The notes under the pieces: model-generated
Database searches by the model: none
Seen by the model: only the letters and a program-made list of their open reading frames with translations
Told to the model about the DNA's origin: nothing
Position numbers and translations under genes: made by a program
Shown: positions 1 through 8,025 of the stretch, piece after piece
How positions within the stretch are numbered: position 1 is the stretch's first letter
How the letters are laid out: every line of letters begins with the position of its first letter
Assembly (NCBI GenBank): GCA_016297585.1
Contig: JAEDGJ010000004.1
Coordinates: 1 to 42,443, forward strand
Length of the DNA: 42,443 nt
Source of the DNA: Clostridiaceae bacterium
GTDB taxonomy: Bacteria; Bacillota; Clostridia; Oscillospirales; QAMX01
Direction of reading: 5' to 3'

Positions 1-1109
1 TCCATCAGCGCGCGCGTGAGGTCGTATTCGTCGTGCGCCAGCGTCAGCCCGTACACGCCGCCGGACAGCCCCGTTTTGCGCCGGTTGAAGTTTTCCCCCG
101 CGAGGAAGGGGAAAAAGAACAGCCCGTCCGCCTGCTTTCTCCGTCCGGCCGCAATGCCGTCCATCGCCGCGAGGTCGAAGCCGAAGCGGCTTTTCAGCCA
201 TTCCATCGACGATCCCGTGCCGATCAGCGACGCGATGCCGCCGTACAGCCCCGGCAGCACATGCCTCCCGACGCCGATGCGCGACGCCGAATACCGCGGC
301 TCCTCCGAGACGCCGAACAGCACCCAGGTCGTGCCCGCCGACAGGATCACCTCGCCCGGACGCGACGCGCCGCAGCCGAGGCTCGCGCAGTACTGGTCGT
401 GCGCGCCGTTATAGACCCGCACTTCCCGCGGCAGTCCCAGCATTTGCGCCGCGCTCTCCGTCAGCGTCCCGAGATACGCGCCGGACGGCGCGATGCGCGG
501 CAGCTTTTCCGGCGGGAGCCCGAGATATTCGAGATATTCCCGCCGCCAGACGCCCGCGCGGAAGTCGTACAGGCTCCGCATCGCCGCGTTCGTCGGATCG
601 GTCACGGCCTGCCCCGTCAAAAAGCGGTTCAGATACGAAAGCGTCGTCACGAACAGCGCGGCATTCGAAAAATGCTCCGGCTCGTGCCGCCGCAGCCACG
701 CAAGCTTGCCCGGATCGAAGCAGGCGGCGCTCTCCCAGCCCGTGACGCGGTAGATCTCCTCTGCGCCGAAGGTCCCGCGGAACGCACGCTCCTCCTCCTG
801 CGCCCGGGCGTCCATCCACGTCATCGCGCGCCGCAGCGGCTCGCCCCGCGCGTCGAGCGGCACGGTCGTCCCGCCCTGCGTCGACAGCGACAGCGCGCGG
901 ATCTCCGATGCGTCCGTTCCCCGCAGCGCCTGGCGCACCGCCTCCGCGATGCCGCGCGTCCAGTCCCGCGCGTCCTGCTCCGAGCCGCCGGACAGCACCG
1001 GATAGAGCGGATACGACGCACTGCCGGAGGCGAGGAGCTCGCCGTTTTCGTCGCAGACGACCGCCTTTGCCGCCGTCGTCCCGGCGTCCAGTCCCAGATA
1101 CAGGCTCAT
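1..1109 (-). CDS. FGGY-family carbohydrate kinase (xylulokinase-like), 3' end outside the window
   Basis: Partial gene: about 369 residues from the N-terminus are visible and the frame stays open to the window edge, so the C-terminal part is missing. It opens with the FGGY phosphate-binding signature (MSLYLGLDAGTTAAKAVV). STQGGT around residue 100 corresponds to the sugar-contacting loop of xylulokinases, and GAHDQYC and a ThrGly-rich ATP segment (LSAGTTWVLFG) follow. FFPFLAGENF near the edge matches the FLPYLxGER motif of the family. These kinases phosphorylate a pentulose, hexulose or polyol with ATP in the cytoplasm; the sugar cannot be told from this fragment. The ATG overlaps the stop codon of the upstream aminotransferase by 4 bases (ATGA), so the two are probably translationally coupled. 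Family call is firm, substrate unknown. Confidence 0.88.
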   Translation of the reverse strand, partial: MSLYLGLDAGTTAAKAVVCDENGELLASGSASYPLYPVLSGGSEQDARDWTRGIAEAVRQALRGTDASEIRALSLSTQGGTTVPLDARGEPLRRAMTWMDARAQEEERAFRGTFGAEEIYRVTGWESAACFDPGKLAWLRRHEPEHFSNAALFVTTLSYLNRFLTGQAVTDPTNAAMRSLYDFRAGVWRREYLEYLGLPPEKLPRIAPSGAYLGTLTESAAQMLGLPREVRVYNGAHDQYCASLGCGASRPGEVILSAGTTWVLFGVSEEPRYSASRIGVGRHVLPGLYGGIASLIGTGSSMEWLKSRFGFDLAAMDGIAAGRRKQADGLFFFPFLAGENFNRRKTGLSGGVYGLTLAHDEYDLTRALM

Positions 1110-2581
1110 CGCATCTCCTCCAGCGCCGCGCGGCAGGCGTCCGCGATGGCGTCCAGCGCCCGTTCGTCCGCCGTGACCGGCGGCTTGAGCAGCACCGCCG
1201 GCGGGCAGTGCACCTTGTACGCCTGCGCCGACGCGTCGATGGCGCGCGCGCCGAGCTTTCCCGCAAATCCGATCGCCGTCTTGACGTCGCCGAAGTGCAG
1301 CGCCGCCAGATGCCCTCTGCCCTCCGCGCGCCGCACGAGCTGCGGATACGCCGCCGCGAGCTCCCGCATCGACGCCTCGAAGCGCGCGCCGAGCCGGGCG
1401 ATCTCCGCGCCGTTTGCTTCGACGAACGTCATCGTCACGAGATACGCAAGGCTCGCAAGCTCCTCCTGTCCGTTCGTGACGAGCGCGCCGAACTGATTTA
1501 ACCGGTCGTATTCCGGCGTGACGAGCAGCTTGCTCGCCGGATATTCGCCGCCCGGGAAGCCCTTTCCGACGACCACCATGTCCGGCACGACGCCGTAGGC
1601 CCGGTGCAGATACATCCCGTCGTACCACATCCCGGTCTGGATCTCGTCGCAGAGCGTCGCCGTGTCGGTCTCGCGGCAGAGCGTGTACGCCTCCTGCACA
1701 TATTCTTCCGACAGGCGCACGCCGCCGTAATTCATCAGGATCAGCTCGTGCAGGAATCCCGCCGTCTTGTACGGGGCGCGGTTGAAGGTTTCGAGCTTTT
1801 CGCGGAAGTCCGCGATATCGTTCGGGCGCACCGGCACGACGCGGTAAAGCCCCGCGCGCTCCATCCCGCGCGCCAGCTCCGGCCACAGGCCGCGCATCAG
1901 CTGCGTCAGCACCGTCGTACCGTGGTAATTGGCCTCCGGACCGCCGTTTTCGTCGGCCATCACGAGGAAAACCGGCACTTTTCCGCTGTACAGCGGCGCT
2001 TTTTTGCTGTCGTCGAGCTTATAGAAGCGCGAAAGCATCTCCTTGACGCCCGCTTCCACCGCCAGACTGCCCGTTTCCAGATTGATGACCCGGCGCGCCG
2101 TCCCCGTCGCCTCCGCGAGCCTCTTTTCGCAAAGCCGCGTGATATACCCGCGCGTATTGTTGTGCGTCGCGTTCGGGATCCCCAGCTCCCGCGCGCAGCC
2201 GATCAGCCCGTACCCCGGAAACGCGTGCCCGAGAGAGGCGTGATAGTGCTCGCTCTTTCCGATCAGATACAGCCTGCCGTCCTCGCCGATGCGGTAATAC
2301 CCCGCCGCGGACAGGGGCGACATCCCCCGGTGCAGCGCGTCCGCAAACGCCTGCGTCGCCATCCCCGCGTTCTCCGTCTCCAGCGGCGCGCAGACCCGCG
2401 TGCCGACCAGCGGCAGCTTCTCCGCAAGCGACGCCTGGTACGCCTCCGGATAGAAGTCCACCTCCCGGCGCGCCGCGGACATGGCTCCCGCGTTTCCAAA
2501 AAACGCCGCCGCTTCACACACGCGGTCCGTATACGCTTCTCCCAAAAGTCCCGCCAGACTGTATTTCGGCGACCTGAACAT
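1106..2581 (-). CDS. PLP-dependent class III aminotransferase
   Basis: 491 residues, fold-type I class III (subgroup II) aminotransferase, related to glutamate-1-semialdehyde, acetylornithine and omega-amino acid aminotransferases. Asp312 in CDEIQTG is the residue that holds the PLP ring nitrogen. Lys340 in VVVGKGFPGGEYP is the expected Schiff-base lysine, and the downstream ALVTNGQEE segment supplies the phosphate-contacting Thr. The family usually has 400-460 residues; the extra length is in the N-terminal 110 residues. The gene has its own near-consensus promoter (2623-2651) and overlaps the downstream sugar kinase by 4 bases, so amine and carbohydrate chemistry appear linked (inference), for example an amino-sugar or amino-polyol route. 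The amino acceptor and donor cannot be assigned. Confidence 0.88.
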   Translation of the reverse strand: MFRSPKYSLAGLLGEAYTDRVCEAAAFFGNAGAMSAARREVDFYPEAYQASLAEKLPLVGTRVCAPLETENAGMATQAFADALHRGMSPLSAAGYYRIGEDGRLYLIGKSEHYHASLGHAFPGYGLIGCARELGIPNATHNNTRGYITRLCEKRLAEATGTARRVINLETGSLAVEAGVKEMLSRFYKLDDSKKAPLYSGKVPVFLVMADENGGPEANYHGTTVLTQLMRGLWPELARGMERAGLYRVVPVRPNDIADFREKLETFNRAPYKTAGFLHELILMNYGGVRLSEEYVQEAYTLCRETDTATLCDEIQTGMWYDGMYLHRAYGVVPDMVVVGKGFPGGEYPASKLLVTPEYDRLNQFGALVTNGQEELASLAYLVTMTFVEANGAEIARLGARFEASMRELAAAYPQLVRRAEGRGHLAALHFGDVKTAIGFAGKLGARAIDASAQAYKVHCPPAVLLKPPVTADERALDAIADACRAALEEMR

Positions 2582-2622
2582 ACGCTTTTCCCTCCGACAG
2601 CATCCGTTGTAATGTTGCTTTC

Positions 2623-2651
2623 AGTATACACGCATTTCCGCCGGCCGTCAA
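2623..2651 (-). promoter_or_regulatory. Sigma-70-type promoter for the aminotransferase/FGGY kinase pair
   Basis: On the minus strand the -35 box TTGACG (2646-2651) and -10 box TATACT (2623-2628) are separated by exactly 17 bases. They lie about 40 bases upstream of the aminotransferase ATG at 2581 and downstream of the nitrilase stop. The kinase pair can therefore be transcribed independently of the genes upstream. Confidence 0.85.
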
Positions 2652-2689
2652 GAGCATTTTGACCGGTTCTGTCAAATTTTATGGCAGAA

Positions 2690-3508
2690 TCAGTCCATCC
2701 GGTACAGTGCCGTCCGTCTTGCGGCGAGCAGCGGCAGTGCGCGGCGCACCTCGCCGACGCGGGAGAGTTCGAGCGTCACGACGCGCACGGCGGCGCCTTC
2801 CCCGAGATCGCAGAGCACCCGTCCCCACGGGTCGCAGACAAGCGAGTGCGCGTAGGAGACATAGGACGCGGCCTCGTCCCGTGCGGGCGCCGCGCCGACG
2901 GTGAAGACCTGATTGTCGAGCGCGCGGGCGCGCAGCGTCAGCTCCCAGTGCGCGGGGCCGGTCGTCATGTTGAACGCCGCGGGGGCGAAGATCACCTGCG
3001 CGCCGGAGAGCGCCATCGTCCGGGAAAGCTCGGGGAACCGCAGGTCGAAGCAGATGCACAGCCCCATTTTGCCCCAAGGCGTATCGAAAACCGTCGCCGC
3101 GTCTCCCGCCGTCAGCGTCTCGGACTCCCGGAAGCGCACGCCGCCCGGCACGTCCACGTCGAAAAGATGCGCCTTGCGGTGGCGCGCGATGCGCCGTCCG
3201 TCCGGCGCAAAGACGAAGGCCGTGTTATAGACCCTGTCCCCGTCAAGCTCCGGCACCGAGCCCGCAATAAGATATACGCCCTCGCGCACGGCGGCGTCCC
3301 GCATCGCATCGAGCAGCGGTCCGTCCTCCGGTTCGGCATACGCGCGGAAGAGCGCCGTATCGTACGGGCAGCTCCACATTTCGGGCAGCACGCAGAGCGC
3401 CGCGCCCGCATGCGCCGCCTCCCGCACGGCGCAGACCGCCCGGCGAAGGTTTTCTCCCTTGTCCCGCGAAACGGGAAGCTGCAGAATGCCGATATTCAGA
3501 TCTTTCAT
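2690..3508 (-). CDS. Carbon-nitrogen hydrolase, omega-amidase (Nit2/YafV)-like
   Basis: 272 residues, full length for the nitrilase branch that includes omega-amidase. The Glu-Lys-Cys triad is intact: Glu43 (LPEMW), Lys112 (HRKAHLF) and Cys153 (CICFDLRFPE). These are the same residue numbers as in human NIT2. Omega-amidases hydrolyse alpha-ketoglutaramate or alpha-ketosuccinamate, the keto acids left when glutamine or asparagine donate an amino group to a transaminase, releasing ammonia in the cytoplasm. The neighbouring class III aminotransferase makes that role plausible but does not prove it. The gene starts about 24 bases after a strong terminator, with a good AGGAGG Shine-Dalgarno (AAAGGAGGAAAACCGG-ATG). 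No clear promoter is seen, so it may depend on read-through. A different amide substrate is possible. Confidence 0.85.
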   Translation of the reverse strand: MKDLNIGILQLPVSRDKGENLRRAVCAVREAAHAGAALCVLPEMWSCPYDTALFRAYAEPEDGPLLDAMRDAAVREGVYLIAGSVPELDGDRVYNTAFVFAPDGRRIARHRKAHLFDVDVPGGVRFRESETLTAGDAATVFDTPWGKMGLCICFDLRFPELSRTMALSGAQVIFAPAAFNMTTGPAHWELTLRARALDNQVFTVGAAPARDEAASYVSYAHSLVCDPWGRVLCDLGEGAAVRVVTLELSRVGEVRRALPLLAARRTALYRMD

Positions 3509-3531
3509 CCGGTTTTCCTCCTTTTATGCCG

Positions 3532-3559
3532 AAAAAGGCGGGGAAAATCCCGCCTTTTT
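3532..3559 (-). terminator. Bidirectional intrinsic terminator closing the URO-D gene cluster
   Basis: A perfect 11-base-pair stem pairs AAAAAGGCGGG (3532-3542) with CCCGCCTTTTT (3549-3559) around a GAAAAT loop. The stem has T-runs on both strands and lies 18 bases after the stop of the last URO-D-family gene. Confidence 0.9.
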
Positions 3560-3577
3560 ATGAAAATCCCGCTTTTA

Positions 3578-4645
3578 TCAGCGCACGGGCAGCTCCCGCG
3601 CGAACCGCGCGCACATCTCCTGCGCGTCCTCCATGCAGGACGCGTCGTACCACACCACGGTCTTCTGGCTTTTCAGCAGCTCCATATTCGCGTCGATCTC
3701 CTCCCGCGTCAGGCGCAGCACCGGGATCACCTGCGTCAGCTTCTCCCGGTTCCGCTTCCACACCTCGACGGCGCGGTCGGTGTTCGGATCCGACGACAGC
3801 TCCATCAGCACGAGATTCGGCAGCGACGCGGCGGACTCGAGGCACCGCTCGCTGAGGGCGTGCATATGGAGAAACACCCCGTCGAACTGCCGGTAGACGC
3901 GCTCCGTGCGCGGACGGCCGAATTCCTCGAACAGCGCCGTCGAGATCATCGTCGTCGTGTCCTCCGACACATGCCCGAGCCCTCTTCCGGGCAGCCATTC
4001 GCCGAATCCCGTCACCACGCCGCCGTACACGTCCCCGGCCGCCGCAAGCTGATGCTCGTAGTTCCAGATCAGCGCGTCCGCGCAGTAGTCGAGCAGCGCC
4101 TTCAGCGCCTCCGGCTCCTCGTAGAAATCGTAGAAAAAGTCGTTGCCGCGCAGCGTGTTCGCCATTTCCAGCGCGCCGGACGCGCCGCGCACCATCGGCA
4201 GGAAATACTCGCCGTATTTTTCGCGCAGATACGCGATGCCGCCGTTCACCATCCGGAACACGGGGTGATCCTCATCCATCGCGAGCTTATAAAGCTCCTC
4301 CGGCGAGTCGAGCATCGCGTGGTGCCAGCTCGTGTTGTCCGCGTAGTCGACGCGCCCGCCCAGAAACGCCGTATGCTCGGCGATGCCGTACCACGGCCCC
4401 TCCGCCGGCACCGTATCGTCCGCGAGCGCCGCCCGCCGCTCGAGCCTTTCGATCGCGCACTGCGCGCGGTCGTCCAGATACCGGAACATATCGTCCGGGA
4501 ACGAGTAATCCGCGAGTGACAGCGCGCGCGACGGCATGCCGCCGATGGTTTTGACCTTGATCAGCGCGCAGCCGGTGGCCTTCGTATCGTAAAACGCCCG
4601 CGTTTTGGCGATGCACGCCGCGGTTTTGCCTTTATCGAGTTTCAT
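3578..4645 (-). CDS. Uroporphyrinogen decarboxylase-superfamily protein lacking the HxCG zinc motif (URO-D paralogue 1)
   Basis: 355 residues from the ATG at 4645, chosen because GGAGGAATAAGACC precedes it; the frame stays open upstream but has no support there. The fold is recognised from GLGHVSEDTTTMISTALFEE, the equivalent of the segment before the metal site in MtaA/MtbA/CmuA methyltransferases and URO-D. Where relatives carry a zinc-binding HxCG, this protein has FLHMHALSE (His-x-His). It also lacks the conserved N-terminal Arg-rich motif of true heme-pathway HemE. A zinc-thiolate methyltransferase mechanism is therefore doubtful for this member. It is the last gene of a compact minus-strand run of six genes ending at a terminator, 37 bases after its neighbour. 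Function unknown; superfamily membership is probable rather than certain. Confidence 0.72.
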   Translation of the reverse strand: MKLDKGKTAACIAKTRAFYDTKATGCALIKVKTIGGMPSRALSLADYSFPDDMFRYLDDRAQCAIERLERRAALADDTVPAEGPWYGIAEHTAFLGGRVDYADNTSWHHAMLDSPEELYKLAMDEDHPVFRMVNGGIAYLREKYGEYFLPMVRGASGALEMANTLRGNDFFYDFYEEPEALKALLDYCADALIWNYEHQLAAAGDVYGGVVTGFGEWLPGRGLGHVSEDTTTMISTALFEEFGRPRTERVYRQFDGVFLHMHALSERCLESAASLPNLVLMELSSDPNTDRAVEVWKRNREKLTQVIPVLRLTREEIDANMELLKSQKTVVWYDASCMEDAQEMCARFARELPVR

Positions 4646-4682
4646 GGTCTTATTCCTCCGTCTCCGGCGTCCCGATGCCGGC

Positions 4683-5777
4683 TCATTCCGCGTACCGGCC
4701 GAGCCGGTGCGCCGTCTCGTACATGGCAAGCACGTTTTCCACCGGGGTGTTGTCCTGTAAATAGTGCGTCGGCGCGAGACAGTAGCCGTGATGCGGCATC
4801 ATCGTCTCGAGCGTTTCGGCCACGTTCTGCCGGACCTCGACGGGCGTCATCACGGCGAGCTTTGCCGTGGAGATGCAGCCGTGGAACGCAAGCCGGTCTC
4901 CGAAGCGTTCCGCCAGATACGAAGGCTCCATGTCCGCGGCCTCCGGCTGCAGCGTATCGACCGCGCGGATGCCCATTTCGATGAAATCCTCGAACGCCCA
5001 GCTCGAGCTGCCGCAGCAGTGGATCATCACCGGCTTGCCGTAGGCGGACGCGAGGTCGACAAGCGGCTGGTGGCGCGGACGGATCTGGCTGCGGAACATG
5101 TCGAGGCTGATGAGCGGCCCGCGCTGCGTGCCGAGATCCTCGCCCGTCCAGATAAAGTCGACCCAGTCCCGGCATTTGTCCAGCGCGCGCTCGAACATGG
5201 CGAGCTCGGCCTTCATGCGCCGGTCGAGCAGCGTCATCACGCTCTCGGTCTCCAGCGCGAGATCCATGTAGATGTTCTCCATGCCGCGGATCATGCCCGT
5301 ATTGTTCATGACGTCCGAGATGCCGGGGTGTCCGAGGTAGACGGCCCGATCCGCATGGGCCTTGCACTGCTCCAGCAGGCCGTCGTAGTCGAAGTCGTCG
5401 GGATCCGGCACGGGCCAGTTCGCGATCGTCTCGTCGTCGGCGTCCGCGAGGGGGAAGTCGCAGTAATCCCAGTAGCCGCCGTCCCCGTTTGCCGCCCAGC
5501 GCGTGATCGCGCCGGAGAGGGGATTGACGCGGCGTCCGGGTCCCGGCTCGGGAAACAGCGGTTTTCCGGTATAGGCCGGCATCAGCCCCCGGAAGTCCAC
5601 GCCCAGCGCGCGGCCTACGCTGTCCTTGTCCGCCGCGACGCCCAGCGCCGCCGCCGTGCGCCGCAGGATGCCGGGATTGGCAAAGAATCCGATGGGCACG
5701 CGGTCCGTCTTTTCATGCGCAAACGTGCGCAGCACCCGTTCCTTCGACGTCATGTTTCCTTCGTAAAGCTCCAGCAT
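4683..5777 (-). CDS. URO-D-superfamily (MtaA/CmuA-like) protein with full zinc triad (URO-D paralogue 2)
   Basis: 364 residues. It opens with the family start SKERVLRTFAHEKTDRVPIG. The proposed zinc ligands of corrinoid-dependent methyltransferases are all present: His and Cys in MIHCCGSS, and a later Cys in AFHGCIST. GEDLGTQRGPLIS is the substrate-pocket strand seen across the family. Such enzymes move a methyl group between a corrinoid protein and a thiol, but no corrinoid protein is encoded nearby, so this reaction is only a possibility. Two starts are possible: ATG at 5777 with AGGAAAGGA at good spacing, or an internal ATG at 5753 that matches the usual family N-terminus MTSKER. It is the third of four tandem, divergent paralogues and lies 42 bases after its neighbour. 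Confidence 0.82.
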   Translation of the reverse strand: MLELYEGNMTSKERVLRTFAHEKTDRVPIGFFANPGILRRTAAALGVAADKDSVGRALGVDFRGLMPAYTGKPLFPEPGPGRRVNPLSGAITRWAANGDGGYWDYCDFPLADADDETIANWPVPDPDDFDYDGLLEQCKAHADRAVYLGHPGISDVMNNTGMIRGMENIYMDLALETESVMTLLDRRMKAELAMFERALDKCRDWVDFIWTGEDLGTQRGPLISLDMFRSQIRPRHQPLVDLASAYGKPVMIHCCGSSSWAFEDFIEMGIRAVDTLQPEAADMEPSYLAERFGDRLAFHGCISTAKLAVMTPVEVRQNVAETLETMMPHHGYCLAPTHYLQDNTPVENVLAMYETAHRLGRYAE

Positions 5778-5819
5778 GGGTTTTCGTCCTTTCCTCTCCG
5801 CCGTCGCAGTGATTTTTCC

Positions 5820-6950
5820 TTACGCCCTGCCGTATTTGCGCGCCGCTTTCAGCATCACCGTCAGACTGCGCGGATTCACGTCCGGCTGGATGTTGTGCGC
5901 CGCGGCGAAAATGTAGCCGCCGTCCCGGTTTAATATTTCGATGGTCTCGTGCACCGTCTCATCGATCCGGCTCTCGGACGCAAACGGCAGCAGCTCCTGC
6001 GTATCGATGCCGCCGTGGAAGACGATCCTGTCGCCGAACGCCTCCTTCAGCTTCCGCGGCTGCATATCCGCCGCCTTCGGCTGGATCGGGTTCAGGATCT
6101 CCACGCCGCTGTCGATCAGGTCGTCGACAAGCCGGTATACGCTGCCGCAGGAGTGGTGCAGGAATTTCGCCTTCGTGAAGCGCTTGGTATAGGCGATGCG
6201 CTCGGCAAAATAGGGCTTGATCAGCTCCCGGAACATATCCGGCGAGATAAACGGCGCGTTCTGCGTCGCAAAGTCGTCCCCGCTGGACGTGTAGTGGACG
6301 TACGGCCCCACCGCCGTGTAGTACCGCTCGATGACCCGCTTCTGGTATTCCAGCACGCGCTCGAAAAAGCGGTGCACCCATTCCTCGTCCACCGCCATCC
6401 GGTACAAAAAGTCCTCGAAGCCGCACAGCCAGCAGCCAAGCTCGAAGATGCCGTACACCGGATGCTCCGCGCAGATGACGTAATCGGTATTCTCGTACAG
6501 CTCCCGGGCCTTTTCCGCGTGAGAGGCGATCTGGCGCTCGTCGATGGAGTCCGGATCCGGGAAGCGGTAGGCGTTCAGCTCGTCGAGCGTCGCGTCTTTG
6601 AGCGGCGTGCTCACATGCTCCCAGTACATGCCGGTAAAACGCCGCCGGATGCCCCATTCGTCGATGTACTCCGTATCGGAGATCCGCTGAAAATGCGAAT
6701 CCTGCGGTACCAGGATCTGCCCGACGGAGCGCGTGTCGATGTCAAAATAGGTAAGCAGCCGCTCGTCCAAGCGCCGCACCCTGCCAAACGGCAGATTTTC
6801 GTTCTGCTTGGGGCCGAATCCGAGAAAATCCAGCAGCCTGCTCTCGCTGTTGCCCTCCATCGACGAGAGCGGGTTCCCGCCGAGGTCGATGAGGAGGTTT
6901 TCGGGCTTTTCATGCCGCATCGTGCGCGCAAAATCCTTTCTGCGTCCCAT
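5820..6950 (-). CDS. URO-D-superfamily (MtaA-like) protein (URO-D paralogue 3)
   Basis: 376 residues from the ATG at 6950, five bases after the stop of the preceding gene; the earlier in-frame ATGs lie inside that gene. The order of motifs is typical: N-terminal MRHEKPENLLIDLGG, central SSGDDFATQNAPFIS, the zinc-site motif LHHSCGSVY (His-x-Cys), then IQPKAADM and VFHGGIDTQELLPF. Gly replaces the third zinc-ligand Cys that paralogue 2 carries in FHGC. The GGIDTQ version is common in uncharacterised members of the family. The close coupling with paralogue 4 suggests co-translation, and perhaps a complex or sequential steps (inference). Probably a cytosolic methyl-transfer or decarboxylase-like enzyme; substrate unknown. 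Confidence 0.83.
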   Translation of the reverse strand: MGRRKDFARTMRHEKPENLLIDLGGNPLSSMEGNSESRLLDFLGFGPKQNENLPFGRVRRLDERLLTYFDIDTRSVGQILVPQDSHFQRISDTEYIDEWGIRRRFTGMYWEHVSTPLKDATLDELNAYRFPDPDSIDERQIASHAEKARELYENTDYVICAEHPVYGIFELGCWLCGFEDFLYRMAVDEEWVHRFFERVLEYQKRVIERYYTAVGPYVHYTSSGDDFATQNAPFISPDMFRELIKPYFAERIAYTKRFTKAKFLHHSCGSVYRLVDDLIDSGVEILNPIQPKAADMQPRKLKEAFGDRIVFHGGIDTQELLPFASESRIDETVHETIEILNRDGGYIFAAAHNIQPDVNPRSLTVMLKAARKYGRA

Positions 6951-6954
6951 TTTT

Positions 6955-7992
6955 TCACTGGTCCTTTCTGTACGTTCCGATCGCATCCAGCTGCGCGCGG
7001 ATATTTTCAAGCGGGAAGCCGTTGTCCGTCTCCACATAAAAATACGCGCCGCCGTTCATGATGTCAAACGCCTTTGCCGCCGCGTGCACCGCCCGCGTCA
7101 CATCCTCCGGCGTGCCGTGCGTCATCACGTTCGCGCGGTCGATGTGGATGGCGCAGGCGAGATGCAGCTCACGCAGCTTCGCCGCAAGCGCGGGCATGTC
7201 GTAGGCCGTCAGCTGCGGCCAGACCTCGTCCGCGCCGATCTCCCGCAGATCCGCAAGGATCGGCTCGACATAGCCGCAGGTATGGAAAAACACGGCCTTC
7301 CCCTGATCCTTCGCGTACCGGATCAGCCTGCGGTAGCGCGGCTTGAAAAACGTGCGCCAGACCTCGGGGGACAGCAGCATCGCCCGCGACGTCCCGAAGT
7401 CGTCGCCGAACTGCACGGCGTCCACTCCCGCCGCGCACGTCAGACGCAGCTCCTCCATCACATATTCCACCAGCATGTCGGCAAGCCGGTTGATCTCGCG
7501 GCCGTTGTCGTACACGTCCATCAGCACGTCCTCAAACGGGCGCAGCGCGTGCATCCGTTCAAAAAAGCCGAACCAGCCGCACTTTTCGTACCGGGTCTGT
7601 TTCACCTGCGCGACGTGCCGCGCAAACGCGTCGAAGGCTTTCCCGTCCGCAAGCGCGTGCGGCGGGCACCGGAAGCCGTCCAGCGCCGCCCAATCCGCGA
7701 GCGGCTGGCGGCAGGGATGCCCCATCATGGCGAAGATCCGCGATTCCCAGGTGACGCCCCATTCGTCGGTTTTGAATTCGTGATAGCTGCCGTCCGGATC
7801 GCGGGCGTCCGCGGGAAGCTGCGGCACGGGCTCGTCCGAGAAGTCCTCAAAATCCCCGGGATGCGCCTTTATGAGGCTGCGGAGCGCCTCCCCGTGCTCA
7901 TAAAGCCCCCGTCCGCAGCGGTGATATTCCAGCGGCGCCTTATCCACCGGCTCAAACGCCAGCGCCGCCCGGACACGCTCTCTGCTTGTCAT
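6955..7992 (-). CDS. URO-D-superfamily protein (URO-D paralogue 4)
   Basis: 345 residues with a clear start: AAAGGAGCGACGGAT precedes the ATG and the protein begins MTSRERVRAALAFEPVDKAPLE in family style. Key motifs are FGDDFGTSRAMLLSPEVW and the zinc-site FFHTCGYVEPIL (His-x-Cys). The strand that usually carries FHG(C/G)ID reads CAIHIDRANV, so the third ligand is again different. It is the first-transcribed of four consecutive URO-D-type genes, 33 bases downstream of the toroid-like protein. Divergence between the four is high, so they look like functionally distinct partners rather than a recent duplication. HemE of heme synthesis is unlikely because no other heme gene is present. Substrate unknown. 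Confidence 0.82.
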   Translation of the reverse strand: MTSRERVRAALAFEPVDKAPLEYHRCGRGLYEHGEALRSLIKAHPGDFEDFSDEPVPQLPADARDPDGSYHEFKTDEWGVTWESRIFAMMGHPCRQPLADWAALDGFRCPPHALADGKAFDAFARHVAQVKQTRYEKCGWFGFFERMHALRPFEDVLMDVYDNGREINRLADMLVEYVMEELRLTCAAGVDAVQFGDDFGTSRAMLLSPEVWRTFFKPRYRRLIRYAKDQGKAVFFHTCGYVEPILADLREIGADEVWPQLTAYDMPALAAKLRELHLACAIHIDRANVMTHGTPEDVTRAVHAAAKAFDIMNGGAYFYVETDNGFPLENIRAQLDAIGTYRKDQ

Positions 7993-8025
7993 ATCCGTCG
8001 CTCCTTTTGTCTCGGGCCGTCTGCG

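Noticed and set aside
85..116. AAGTTTTCCCCC...GGGGAAAAAG in the FGGY kinase, resembling the palindrome family
   Set aside because: It is inside the coding sequence and encodes the conserved FLAGEN motif, so it is explained by protein constraint and is not a perfect palindrome.
2681..4519. Long plus-strand open frames opposite the nitrilase and URO-D paralogue 1
   Set aside because: Arg-rich composition typical of antisense translation; the minus-strand frames carry catalytic motifs.
3578..7992. HemE (heme-pathway uroporphyrinogen decarboxylase) for the four URO-D genes
   Set aside because: No heme or siroheme gene is close, the N-terminal substrate motif of HemE is absent, and three copies carry the HxC metal motif of methyltransferase-type relatives.
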